The notes beneath the pieces were generated by a model. That model saw nothing but the letters and a program-made list of their open reading frames with translations, made no database searches and was not told the DNA's origin. Positions 1 through 9,996 of a stretch of 64,000 nucleotides of DNA are shown piece by piece (the stretch's first letter is position 1; every line of letters starts with the position of its first letter). Origin of the DNA: Juglans regia (taxonomy: Eukaryota > Streptophyta > Magnoliopsida > Fagales > Juglandaceae); NCBI RefSeq assembly GCF_001411555.2, contig NC_049911.1, positions 33,143,044-33,207,043 of the forward strand. The letters are read 5' to 3'. The translations under genes were made by a program, and so were the position numbers.

Positions 1-290
1 CGCAGTTGTTCCTCAGACTCGTAGTTCTGCATAGCACTGTTTAGACTTGCCAAGCTTGCATTTGAGTTAAAAGGCTGCTGAGACAAAATGTTATCCATGG
101 ACAAGAATGAGCCTTCCATGCTTGGGGGTGCACTTCCACTTCGATTAGGGACCACATCCCTCCCCCTACCATGAAATTTATGGCCCTTCAGAAGCAATCC
201 CAACTCCTCTGCTGCAAATGTTGCAGCCTCTTGATGGGAGGGCCATTTTCCACTAGTTTCTGACATTCTAATAGGACTTTCCGTAGCCAT
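1..290 (-). CDS. APUM: Pumilio-family RNA-binding protein, N-terminal part (partial)
   Basis: The first 96 codons of a minus-strand gene that runs off the left edge. The ATG is at 290-288 and follows a good splice acceptor (AG at 293-292), so the start lies just inside the second exon. The peptide begins [20 protein letters not shown] and holds [14 protein letters not shown] at about residues 54-67, a motif I recognise from the N-terminus of Arabidopsis APUM5/APUM6-type proteins. The eight Pumilio repeats that bind 3'UTR sequences in the cytoplasm lie further downstream in the gene and are outside the window. Seen: an open frame from the ATG to base 1 and the conserved N-terminal motif. Inferred: cytoplasmic control of mRNA stability and translation. 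Which APUM paralogue it is cannot be decided. Confidence 0.82.
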   Translation of the reverse strand, partial: MATESPIRMSETSGKWPSHQEAATFAAEELGLLLKGHKFHGRGRDVVPNRSGSAPPSMEGSFLSMDNILSQQPFNSNASLASLNSAMQNYESEEQL

Positions 291-1172
291 GCTAACAGAA
301 TATTAATAAGCTACTTTTTTCCTACTAGTATCAAGAAATCTCACATCGTCTCCTGAAAGTCCCACCATTCATTGTAAATTATAGTGAAAAAGAAAAATTA
401 CAAATAAAGATGTGAGAGAGCATATTAAAGAATAAAACATAATATACAGCAATAAAATGAAAGATATATGTACTGCTGTCAAAAGAACAATATCTGGATT
501 TTAGTAGTATAGACCGAATAAACACCAGCTAATAAACTCATTAAACGCCAGTAGCGTGGTTTTTTGTTTTTTAATACTGAAAGGGGTCGAGACCAATAGA
601 ACAACATAAACTCAATCCCATTACGCACACCAGGTAAATACATAAGCTTTAACACTCTACTAGCAAAATATATAAGCTTCGACCCTCCGGTTGATTGCTA
701 GAAAAATCTAACCCGTGAAGAAACAAACACTTCACTCGGTCTATGCTATATGAGTTTCTCATTTTTCTGATAATCCCAAACAAAAAAAAGGGGCAAGACA
801 AAAGACTAAAATCAAACCCAAAAGCACAAACAGTAAAATACCAAAAACATCATCGAGAGAAACCCTCCTCAATACAAGATTTCCAGCCTACACACAAATT
901 TCAAAACCAATTCAAGCACATAGAAGCATGGGGAAACCCCCCATTAAAATTCAAGCACGCGTATGCACAAAAAGGTCAAAAAAAAAAAAACCCAAGATAT
1001 AGTTGAAGAACAGACAGAACGACAAAAGGTTGCAACTATGAAACCCTAGCTATACTACTTTCCAGAACATTATTTTGAGCGAATGGTGAAGATTCTTCTC
1101 TTACCAGAAACCGATGGGGAAAGATTCACTGTTTCAAACCCTAGATTCTTGAGAGAGAGAGAGAGAGAGAGA
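291..1172 (-). promoter_or_regulatory. 5'UTR exon, 5'UTR intron and leader (GA)n tract of the Pumilio gene
   Basis: On the minus strand, a leader of about 60 bases carrying a (CT)n tract (plus-strand GA repeat at 1151-1171) ends in a strong donor, CTG|GTAAGAG, with GT at 1104-1103. The matching acceptor is at 293-292, giving an intron of about 0.8 kb in the 5'UTR. An AT-rich AAATATTTAT block at about 1182-1191, just upstream of the GA tract, is a plausible TATA region. A 5'UTR intron of this kind is common in Pumilio and other plant housekeeping genes. Open frames within the intron have no recognisable product. Confidence 0.6.
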
Positions 1173-1955
1173 TGGCTCTGAAATATTTATTTGGCCCGGA
1201 GTCAGGGTATAATGGAAGCTTTGGTTGCTATAAAAGAAAGAGAGAGAGTGCTAATTCCAGATAAGGTTTTGCTATGTTTCAGTTATGTATGGGTTTGTAT
1301 TTTGAGTCTCGGTGGCTGTTGGTCTTTTAAGGGCAGGAAAAGGACAAAAATCAAAATAGGAAAGTGGCAAGATGGATACGTATGAATATATACATACATA
1401 CCTATTCATATAGCATCGAGATTAGTATCAATGACACGTGTAAAAAGGCACGATTTGCTTTTTTGGTCGTTTGTGAGAGGCTGGTTTGGTTTCTTCACTT
1501 TCAGCCCAATTGAATTTGATCCAGATTTATATATAACTCTTTAAATATTTAAATATTTAATTCCCAAATTATTAGATTTATCTTAATTTAAAATTTATTT
1601 ATATATGAAATACATAATTTTTTTTAACTCAACACATATTTATACATAAAATTTATAATTTTTTTTAACTTCTTATAAATACATATAAATTTATCTTAAC
1701 ATCTAAACACATCTTCAATGAGTTCTACAAAATTCATTCTATAATCTTAATTCATTACCATTCATAAAGAATTAAATTCAGCTCAACATTCAAAATTTCA
1801 AATGCAGCCTAAATGATCTGACTCGATCATGCATTCATGCATCCAACACTCATACCAAAAACCTTAGTCCCAAGAAATTGAATCATATTTGATAGTTATA
1901 AATAAATTCGAATTAGAAAAATAAAGCTGCAACTAAATATCTAGTTGGTCTTTTA

Positions 1956-2149
1956 GGTTGGATTTGAATAATAAGTTGAGATAAGATAAGTTAAAATAAA
2001 AATTAAATTAAATATTATTATAATATTATTTTTTTAATATTATTATTGTTTTAAGATTTAAAAAGTGATTGTTTATTATATTTTATGTAAAAATTTATGA
2101 ATGTTGTAATGATGAGATAGAATGGACTGAGAGTGTTTATCGATCCAAC
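1956..2149. mobile_element. Tourist/PIF-Harbinger-like MITE with TTA target duplication
   Basis: The element opens GGTTGGATTTGAAT and closes CGATCCAAC, so the ends are inverted repeats, and both flanks are TTA (1953-1955 and 2150-2152). It is 194 bp long with an AT-rich core and no coding capacity. The TTA duplication and the GGTTGGAT-type ends fit the Tourist group mobilised by PIF/Harbinger transposases. Related copies are near 27.8, 41.0, 44.7, 49.9, 61.6 and 62.7 kb. Confidence 0.7.
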
Positions 2150-2445
2150 TTAGCCTAGACATTTTGAACACCGGATTGGTGGGAATAGACTTATCTCGAC
2201 TTTGAGTAGATCCATTTAGCTCAAATTGAATTGATTTATTAATGAAAAATGATGTTCATGATCCTTTTCAATATCTTTTAATACGATATCTTTTAATTTT
2301 GGGTAAGATGAAGAATAGTATTTATCTGATTTAATTGACTTGTTGTTCTAATCATGTTAGTGTTGAGAGAAAAAAAATATTTGTGATGATATAATTTTGA
2401 GAAAGAAATGCATATGCACTTAACGATATAGGATGCACATTCGAG

Positions 2446-2575
2446 ACTAGTACTGTTCACCCGGCCCGATCCAAAGTTCATTGTTCCGACCCAACTCGTT
2501 TTCATCACAATTCCGCAGTTCCATTTACCGGATTGCCCGACCCGAACTTGATTTTGGAATACCCGATTACCCATT
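2446..2575. mobile_element. Possible truncated hAT-type element end, CCCGA-rich
   Basis: Starts TAGTACTGTTCACCCGGCCC and continues with several CCCGACCCGA-like motifs, a composition typical of subterminal repeats of non-autonomous hAT elements. No matching second end or 8-bp duplication was found, so it is either truncated or something else. The short string actgttcaccc also occurs inverted near 13200. Confidence 0.3.
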
Positions 2576-3198
2576 TTTTTTTTAAATAAATAAATTATTT
2601 ATGATCTAGAAAAATAGAAAGTTATTTTGATTTTGAATCACTAGAAGGAAGATCTTTAAATACTTTTCAGTTTTCTGGCCATTTTGATTTTGAACGGTAG
2701 CATGAACATGGAATTGGTCATGAGATATATCCTGATCAATTTGTTTTTTTGCATATTTCAAGATCGTGTAAGAATTATGGGAAAGACTTGTTAGTGATGG
2801 AGTTGAAAAACCCTTATGGGTCGGCTTGCATGTACAATAATGTTGCTTGTTTTTCATGGCAGCTATGTATTGATGGTGCTTAGTTAATTGCCATATATAC
2901 ATAGATATGCTAGTCTCCCAAGAATTTTCCGGTTTGCATCTATGATATATCCACTACATTTTAATGAGAAAAAATCCATTTACAAATAATTTGTTTGTTA
3001 AAGCATTTAATACAATTAACAACTGTTTACATCAAAAAGAAAAATCCAACCAAAGGCAACTTCCTGATTATACCAAAAGGCAAAAAGAGCAATATCCTAT
3101 TTACATCAATCCCCAAAGATCTACAAGGAAAATCAATAACTAAGCCTTCTTCAATAGGAGCAGCAATCAATAGAAATCCAAATTAAGCATATGCCTAG

Positions 3199-3200
<2 letters not shown>

Positions 3201-3238
<38 letters not shown>
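3201..3238. repeat. (TA)n microsatellite
   Basis: Nineteen uninterrupted AT units in an intergenic region. Confidence 0.95.
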
Positions 3239-3240
<2 letters not shown>

Positions 3241-4156
3241 ATAAATATGAGGATGCAAATCTATTATTTATTTTTTTCAAAACGATTACGTGACGGTTAC
3301 ATAATTAAATATATTTTCTCTTATTTATATCACATATTTTCTTATATTGCGATTTACAACAAGTCTACAAATCTGTTATTTTTGAGAAAATATATTTACA
3401 ACTATGATTTATGCAACTGCTGCATAATCGTTTTTAAAAAAATTTAATAAATATGAGATCCACATGAAAAAAATTAATTTTTTAATAATGAACTCCACTC
3501 ATTTTCAAAGTGATTACGAGGTGTTTATGTATTTCACGATTTTATATAGAATTATTCATTATTTTTTTATTACCAATTATTCTATTATGGTTTACCCACA
3601 AGAGATTGCCAATATGATTCTCAATTTATACCTGTATATCCTATACCTTAGTGGATCTTTCATGTGACATATGGTCTAAATTACAAACCAATGACCAATA
3701 AAAGTATAAACATAGGTTTGTTTCTCTTGCTGGTTTGAGTAAAAGAAGATATAGTTATAAGTTATGTAAGGGCTGAGTATTCATTTTAAAAAATAAACTG
3801 AAATTTATAATAAAAAAATTAATTATTTTTATATAAATTTTATATTTATTTATTTAAAAAAATATATGTACAACGGACTGTATGACTATATATATATTAT
3901 TTTTTTTATTCATATTAGGGACGGGAGAATGCATCCGAGGACAAAAACCAGCCCAGCCCGTCTGTCCAAAGCTCGAGCACGGACAGACCCGAATGCCTCA
4001 AACCAAACTCAAAAGGCCTTTTTCGTGGGAACCCGTAAATGTTTCGGCCTCCAAATAAAACGGAAAACCCAACCTCTGCTAAACCCCCAATTGAAACCCT
4101 TGCAAAACCTCCCAAGAGGTTTCCCCCTCCTGGTTATTGCTTTCGATTTTGGAATT

Positions 4157-7100
4157 ATGGATGATGGAGTGGATAATGAGAGACATGAGTACACTCTGGT
4201 GGTAAGGAAGCCCTATTCTGGTCTCCCCACCGCATGTCCTTCATGCCTTCCTGTTTACATCTATCTGAAGTTTGCTCAGCTCCCTTTCCGTCTGGATTTC
4301 AACTCTACCTACCCCGATTCTGGTAAAATCCTCTTCCCCCTTCTCTCTTGTGCACATGTTTTCTCTCTTTCTTTGTTCCTGTTAATTGGAAGTTAAATGA
4401 GAGATTTTGCCTTTCGATTGGTTAGCTTTGTGTTCGAGGCCCTGGATTGCCGAGTGTCACTAGTTTGCTTCTTTTATTGTTCAAATTAATAATTTATAAT
4501 AAAGTAAATCAGTGCGTATTTCTGGGTTCCGTGGTTGCTTTCTGGCTTACATATAATTAAGTTTTCTTTTGGTAAATTTCCGTATTTTGGTGTTTTTGCT
4601 TAGATTCCTTGGCTCACAATTATTCTTCTTTCTCTGTCTCGAGTTCATTTTGATTTAACGTGTCAATAGTGAGATATTCTAGCTGATTGGGGCTACTTAT
4701 AATGGTGATATTTGGAGCTCGGTTCTTCCGCTATTTACATTACATCTGTTCACGATTATACTTCTGTGTATAGATTTATGCAGCTGCATGGGTGCAAAAC
4801 TTATGTATACGATCTATGTGGTTTAGACCTTTTTCTGACACTTGCCCAAAAAAGAAAGACATTAGGCTTATGTTCAATGTGTTCGTATTTAAGTAAATTA
4901 GCATACTCATCAACACACTCTTTGCTGCTTTCTTTCTTAGATCAAATTCCTTATATTGAGTCTGGTGATTACGTGGCCTACAATAATGAGAATGGTGGGG
5001 TGATTGAAAGTTTAAAAAAAGATGGTATTGTTGATTTGGATTCTGAGTTCTACTCAGTCCCAGAATGGTTATCAACAAAAGCGATGGTTAATTCTTGGAT
5101 TGAAGATGCACTTATGTATGAACTCTGGGTGGGTTCTGATGGTACTCCTGCCAAGAATATCTATTATTCGGATCTTCCATGGCCAATAGGAAAGGTTCTG
5201 TTCTTGAAGCAAGTTCACTCAGTCAAGCAACGACTTGGAATAACTAAGGACAATGCCGAGCAAAAGGAACAAGAGGTCCTATATCTTCATAAACTTTGTT
5301 GTCTCAGATTTAATACGTTCTCTTTCTTTCAACTAAATGTTGGTAGTCTTCTTTATGCAGCTTGTCTTATATTTTTAAGGGAAAATATGCAAATCCCCTC
5401 AAAATTACAACCCAACTTACTTATAAAAAAAAAAAAAAATACAACCCAACTTGCAATCACTCCTCAAACTAGCAATTTCTACAAAGAAATTGAAATGCAC
5501 TCTTTTCTCCTTAAAAAAGAAAAAATTACCTTTAAAAAATATAAAATATCGTAATAAATTAAAAAAAAATCATTTTTACCGAAATTTTTTTAAAAAAATT
5601 AAGAATATTTAAAAAATTTAATTTTTTAAAAGTAGATAACTTATTTTTATTATTTTAAATTTTTTTCATGCTTTTGATATTTTTGTTTTAAATTTTGTTG
5701 AGAAAAATTATTCATGTTTTTAAGTTTTTATATTTTTGTTTATTTTTTAAATTAATTCTTAATTGTTATGTTTTAGTTTCAAGAATAATTTTTTAATTTT
5801 TATTATTTTAAATTTTATTGTTTCTTTGATTTTCTTTTTTATTAAGGGTGCTTATGTCAAATATTTTAAGAATGCGTATGCTAGAATTTTTTGGTGGTTG
5901 GGGGGTGATTGCTAAAATTGATAGTTTGGGGGTGATTGCAATTTGAGTAGTAGTTCGAGAGAAGGGGTTGTGCATTGTTTGCCTTGCTTTATTAACGTGA
6001 TTTTTTTTTGGTATTATGTTTTGTTGGACAGATTTACAAGAGAGCCAACATTGCATATTCTGCCCTGTCAACTAGGTTAGGGGAGCAGAACTTTCTCTTC
6101 GAGAACAGGTGACTCTTTTGGATATCTAATCTGAGATATTTATGTCCTTTAACAACAAAGTGTAGATTGTTTTTTTAATATGAAGTGCAATTAGCTATAA
6201 CACATTGATGTTCTGTAACTGAACGAGTTATTCCTTTCATGTAGGCCATCCAGTGTGGATGCAGTTTTTCTCGCGCATGCACTTTTGACTCTACAAGCAT
6301 TATCTGTGAGTCATCAACAAATTTAATTTAGTAAAAACTCACGCATAAACAAATTTGTAGTAGGGCTAACTCTTTCTCAAGAACCATGCATCTGGCTACT
6401 GACAGGACCTCACATTTTGTAACTGCATATCTCATAGTTTAACTGTGTGGAAAGGTGCTTTCTTATTTATACTTACTTTACTGTTATGAAAACTTTTACC
6501 CATGAACCAGCCCATCCTTAAGCCCAATTTCTCTCCTCTACCCTCTTGTATATAAACTCACCTTACATGCACATGAATCTCTACATGCAAATTTTACCTT
6601 CTGTTTCTTTTGACATGCATCTGTATACGCTGACCCTAGGCCGGGGCAGTGCTTATACTTATAATCGTTTGTTAGGTTGTAGTTTGATGTTGCTGTTGGT
6701 AGAAATCTTGTGCTCAGTAGATTTTTCTATGCACTTCCTGTGAAGTTTCTTAAAATAGTTCATATTTCCTTAGCTTCAAAAAATTAGCAAGTTTCTTATT
6801 AAAAGTCATGCCAACTTTCTTCTTTTTACCTATAAAAAAAAATCATGTCAACTATAATATAAAGCACCCAACATTTAAGAAGCTTACTACATCTTTGCAT
6901 TTTTATTAATAATCCTTTTGTATCAAACCGTGTAATATATTATGGTAGGGAGAGTAGTAAATATTTTTCTAGTTTTCTTATTAAACGGAGGATCATGTTT
7001 CCTGCAATTATGTGCTATCAGGAAACGTCAGTGATGCGGAGCAAACTTTTAGAGCATGCTAATCTTGTAAAGTATGCTGAAAAGCTTAAGATAGAGTTGA

Positions 7101-8959
7101 TAGAGGCAGGTTCTTCATCTTCTTCTGTCCCATATTTTCAGTCAGACCCACCATCATCAACTTCAAGAAGGGGTCCTCCGAACTGGAGTAAGATGCTTTT
7201 CAATTCTTACATATAAAAAAAACAATGCTTTTCAATTCTAGATACATTTTTTTTTCATCAAAATGTTTTTAAGTGGTTTTTCTTTGATGAGTGCCTTTCA
7301 TATTCGGAGTAGATTTTCGAATTTATAGTAGATTATGTTTGGTATTGGTATTAAGATACTTCAAATGAAATAATTGTTGAAAAGAGATTGTTAGAATTAC
7401 ATCAGGATCTCGCTAGTGTTTTGGAATTTCCCAGTTTATATGCAAATTCCTTCTTCCTGATCTGCCAAAACCTTTACCAAAACTCCCTATTTTTTTTAGA
7501 CTTGAAGCATTGTTTCTTGGAATGGATTCATGATGACCTTTTATATTCAAATTGAAGGGAAGCTACTTCCATAAGGAAAAATTGTGAATTTGAGAAGTTT
7601 TTCTGAAGAGAGGAGTGTGGGAAAGGGTTGAGTCGGACATGATCCTTGCCTATCCCTTCTCTCTTCTCTCCTTGACCAAAAGCCTAAATGGCACACCTAT
7701 ATGCATAGCTGAAAAGAAAAAAGGAGCATCTACATGAAAATTATAGGAACTTTGATGAAGTTCAATCAGTTGGACTATATGGATAATATGCCTTGGACCG
7801 TATCAAAGTGAATGATATTCACTTTTCCTATGGGTGAGTGTTGTAGATTGTAATGGCTTAAATTTTCATGATTTTCTTCTTTCTTTCCCTTCCTCTTAGC
7901 TAGGTGTAAACTCTTGTATGCCCCCCTGTGTACTTGAACTATGCCTATTTATTAATACAAATTTCTTTTACTTATGAAAAAAAAAAAAAAAATCAAATTT
8001 TCTCCTTTTTTAGCCCCTCTCCCCTTTTTAATTTTTACTGGAAAGGATTCATTTCTGCCAGTTCATTCTCACAGAACTCTCTTCGGTGTGATCATTTCCC
8101 CAGAACATTTTGTGCACTAGTAGAAACTTATTGCAAGGGGATGAACATGGTTTGGATGAGGGATAGATGGAATTGAAATGAATTTATCTCATGTACGCAT
8201 AGAAAATAGAAACTTATATAGTAATAATGTATTATGCTGGAGCTTTGAAGATAATACGAGGACAATGGAAGAACTCAACACTCTCTTTTAATGCACTTTA
8301 CCACTGGATGGTTGTCCGCTTACGTTTCTCTAGCTTTAGGTTTCTTTCTCTAGGTAGGTTTATCTACTGTATATTATTTCCTATGTACTTGGATAGGGCT
8401 TTTTTTTTTATCATTAATCAAAAAACAAGAATTATGTCTGGTAGTGGTGGTTACCATATAACTGCATGGCTACTTCAACGTCCTTGTTTTATGATTCATA
8501 TGTACATAAAACATGTCTTGTGCTTTTTGTTGTATCAATGGGCAGACCATGGTTGCTTTTGGTTTCACGTGACCGATCAGTATAGTTAAAATAGTATTTC
8601 TAGCCTCAAATAGATTCTATTGCAAAGTTCCATCACTAATACACAAATAATTTATGCTTGAGTTGCATTTATTCCTATCTCATGGATTTCTTGTATCTGC
8701 TGTATTGTTATTTTGGCTGATAATTTCTTTCTACAAACAATTTTAAACCATCATAATAAATTATGTTCTAATCACAGGTTCAAAGCCTAGGAGTAAACCC
8801 AAGAGGCAAAAGACAAAGGAGGAGAAAACTTTTAGGAGAAGGGCCAAATATTTTTTGGCAACACAGGTTGTTGCAATTTTACTCTTTCTCTCTTTCGTTA
8901 GTAGATCTGATGACGAAGTGGAGCTTGACGAAGATGAAGGCTATGGTTATGATGACTAA
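4157..8959 (+). CDS. MTX: Metaxin, mitochondrial outer-membrane import component
   Basis: Six exons: 4157-4322, 4941-5275, 6032-6108, 6245-6305, 7022-7187 and 8778-8959. All have GT-AG borders and consistent phase, giving 328 residues, close to Arabidopsis metaxin At2g19080 (about 315). The start gives MDDGVDNERHEYTLVVRKP. The GST-N-like metaxin fold follows (GLPTACPSCLPVYIYLK, then IPYIESGDYVAYNNENGGVI), then the GST-C-like part (LGITKDNAEQ, FLFENRPSSVDAVFLAHALL, SKLLEHANLVKYAEKL). The C-terminus has a basic stretch (SKPRSKPKRQK), one hydrophobic segment (about residues 290-308) and an acidic end, DEDEGYGYDD, as in tail-anchored metaxins. Family role: import and assembly of beta-barrel proteins at the mitochondrial surface. 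The frame is open upstream of this ATG as well, but that extension has no family match. Introns 2 and 5 carry several transposon insertions; the coding sequence is intact. Confidence 0.93.
5405..5950. mobile_element. Palindromic MITE inside metaxin intron 2
   Basis: Two long diverged inverted arms, near 5440-5490 (TTGCAATCACTCCTCAAACT) and near 5912-5945 (reverse-complement TTGCAATCACCCCCAAACTA), enclose an AT-rich core without a gene. The family is unassigned and the exact ends are uncertain. The left arm is interrupted by a tail-only retro-insertion at 5406-5452. Confidence 0.55.
5406..5452 (+). mobile_element. Tail-only retro-insertion with 13-bp duplication (metaxin intron 2)
   Basis: The 13-base word TACAACCCAACTT occurs at 5406-5418 and again at 5440-5452. 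Between them is only ACTTATA followed by an A-run (5419-5439). This is the signature of target-primed reverse transcription of an extremely 5'-truncated LINE/SINE whose 3' end is TTACTTATAAAA. Confidence 0.7.
6806..6853 (+). mobile_element. Tail-only retro-insertion (metaxin intron 4)
   Basis: TCATGCCAACT at 6806-6816 is repeated as TCATGTCAACT at 6843-6853 (one mismatch). The insert between them ends TTTTTACCTATAAAAAAAAA, a diverged form of the same 3' tail seen elsewhere in the window. Confidence 0.55.
7193..7239 (+). mobile_element. Tail-only retro-insertion with perfect 15-bp duplication (metaxin intron 5)
   Basis: ATGCTTTTCAATTCT at 7193-7207 is repeated exactly at 7225-7239. The 17-bp insert is TACATATAAAAAAAACA. 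It lies a few bases downstream of the exon 5 donor, and the exact duplication suggests it is young. Confidence 0.7.
7800..7993 (+). mobile_element. 3' end of a 5'-truncated LINE (L1 type) in metaxin intron 5
   Basis: Holds the string CTGTGTACTTGAACTATGCC, then ATTAATACAAATTTC, then TTTTACTTATG and an A-run at about 7977-7992. I recognise this arrangement (a tacttg...gcc...attaata...ttacttat-polyA end) as a common L1-type LINE 3' end in transcripts of woody eudicots. The 5' breakpoint is uncertain and no coding part is present. Confidence 0.55.
8330..8430 (+). mobile_element. Second LINE-type 3' end in metaxin intron 5
   Basis: TTTCTCTAGGTAGGTTTATC, then TTTCCTATGTACTTGGATAG, then a T-run and ATCATTAATCAAAAAA resemble the neighbouring LINE end but are clearly diverged. 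Limits are approximate. Confidence 0.4.
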
Positions 8960-9640
8960 AAATCATTCATTCACTTATAGACAGACTTGCATTCTCGCAT
9001 ATTTCCCTTTTTTACCAGCCAAGTTTTGCGCCGTGGTAAGGATGAGTTTCCTTACTGTTCTTTTGTTACAGGTTCTATGAGAATTTTGGGAAATAAATAG
9101 CCATACAAATCGAAGGATATGATGTGCATTAGATTGAGCTGTATGTTGTGCGGTTCAGAAATGTTCTCCATGTTGTTGGGTTCTGATATTTGATTTTTGA
9201 AGGATCCTTGTCAAAGGTTTTTTGCTAAAATTCTCGTCCCAGAAAAGTAATGGGTCTGTATTGTTCCAAATTCTAACAATTTGTCTGAACATTGCACACT
9301 CGTGGCATTGGAAAAAAACACTTGAATGGAAATCCGATTTCAATGCGAAGTAGCTTCAGGCCAGCAACTAGGAGCATTAGCATTGGAATATGCGAAGTAG
9401 CTTTTTGCCTATAATAGAATTCCATATACAAAACACAGATTTTGCTGCCCAGCCACAACTCAGTTTCCTGTCACAAAATCAGGAGATAACTATCATTCCA
9501 GGTGTTCAAATCCAGCCCAGTCACAAAGTACTTTGACTGACATTTCTATATCTTCTGAAGCATAATATGTGCAGAATGAATAAAACAGTGCATCAATCTT
9601 ATCAGCCAAGCTAGATTGCCTTGAGAAAGAGAAGTATATT
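8960..9640. other. Metaxin 3' flank
   Basis: Contains the metaxin 3'UTR; GAAATAAATA near 9089-9098 is a possible polyadenylation signal. The rest, up to the converging TAF1A-like gene, shows nothing I recognise. The short open frames here have no conserved motifs. Confidence 0.4.
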
Positions 9641-9996
9641 GCTGCCTAAACAGTAATGTCCTCCCATCCTGAGTGAAACCGATTAGAATGAAAAGCACTA
9701 GTAACTTTCCATCTTATCCCCCTTCCTGTCTGACAATAATGCACAATCACCATACAGAAGGGCTGCTTGGAAATGCCAAGTGCTTTTTGCGAGAATAACA
9801 TGATACCAATAATGCATATATACAATCTAAGATCATTATCAAATGACCAAGGAATTGTATAACTCAATGGTTCAATCTCCCTACTTTTATAGAATCCATC
9901 ATTTAAGGAGGATATGGTGAATGTAGAGAAAATGATTATAATCCACCAATCAAGAAAATGAACTTTTGTGCCTTTCAAAATGGAAGATGATATTAT

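Larger units (their letters stand above)
1193..4156. other. Intergenic region between the Pumilio and metaxin genes
   Basis: The two genes are divergent. The gap is very AT-rich and holds a Tourist-like MITE, a fragment that looks like a hAT end, a (TA)n tract at 3201-3238, and two poor copies (about 3266-3500 and 3780-3900) of a repeat with a conserved AT core that recurs near 36.5, 44.2, 60.1 and 62.2 kb. No conserved protein is visible. The last 250 bases belong to the metaxin promoter and leader and are open in the metaxin frame, with no family homology. Confidence 0.6.

Noticed and set aside
743..1006. 87-codon frame in the Pumilio 5'UTR intron
   Set aside because: Lys/Gln/Asn-rich composition expected of A-rich intron DNA; no homology seen.
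4712..4940. Open frame extending metaxin exon 2 upstream
   Set aside because: Only 4941-5275 matches metaxin; the upstream part is intron 1 that happens to be open, and the splice junction restores the family sequence.
9646..9978. 110-codon minus-strand frame after the TAF1A-like stop
   Set aside because: No conserved motif; it lies in the expected 3' flank of the TAF1A-like gene.
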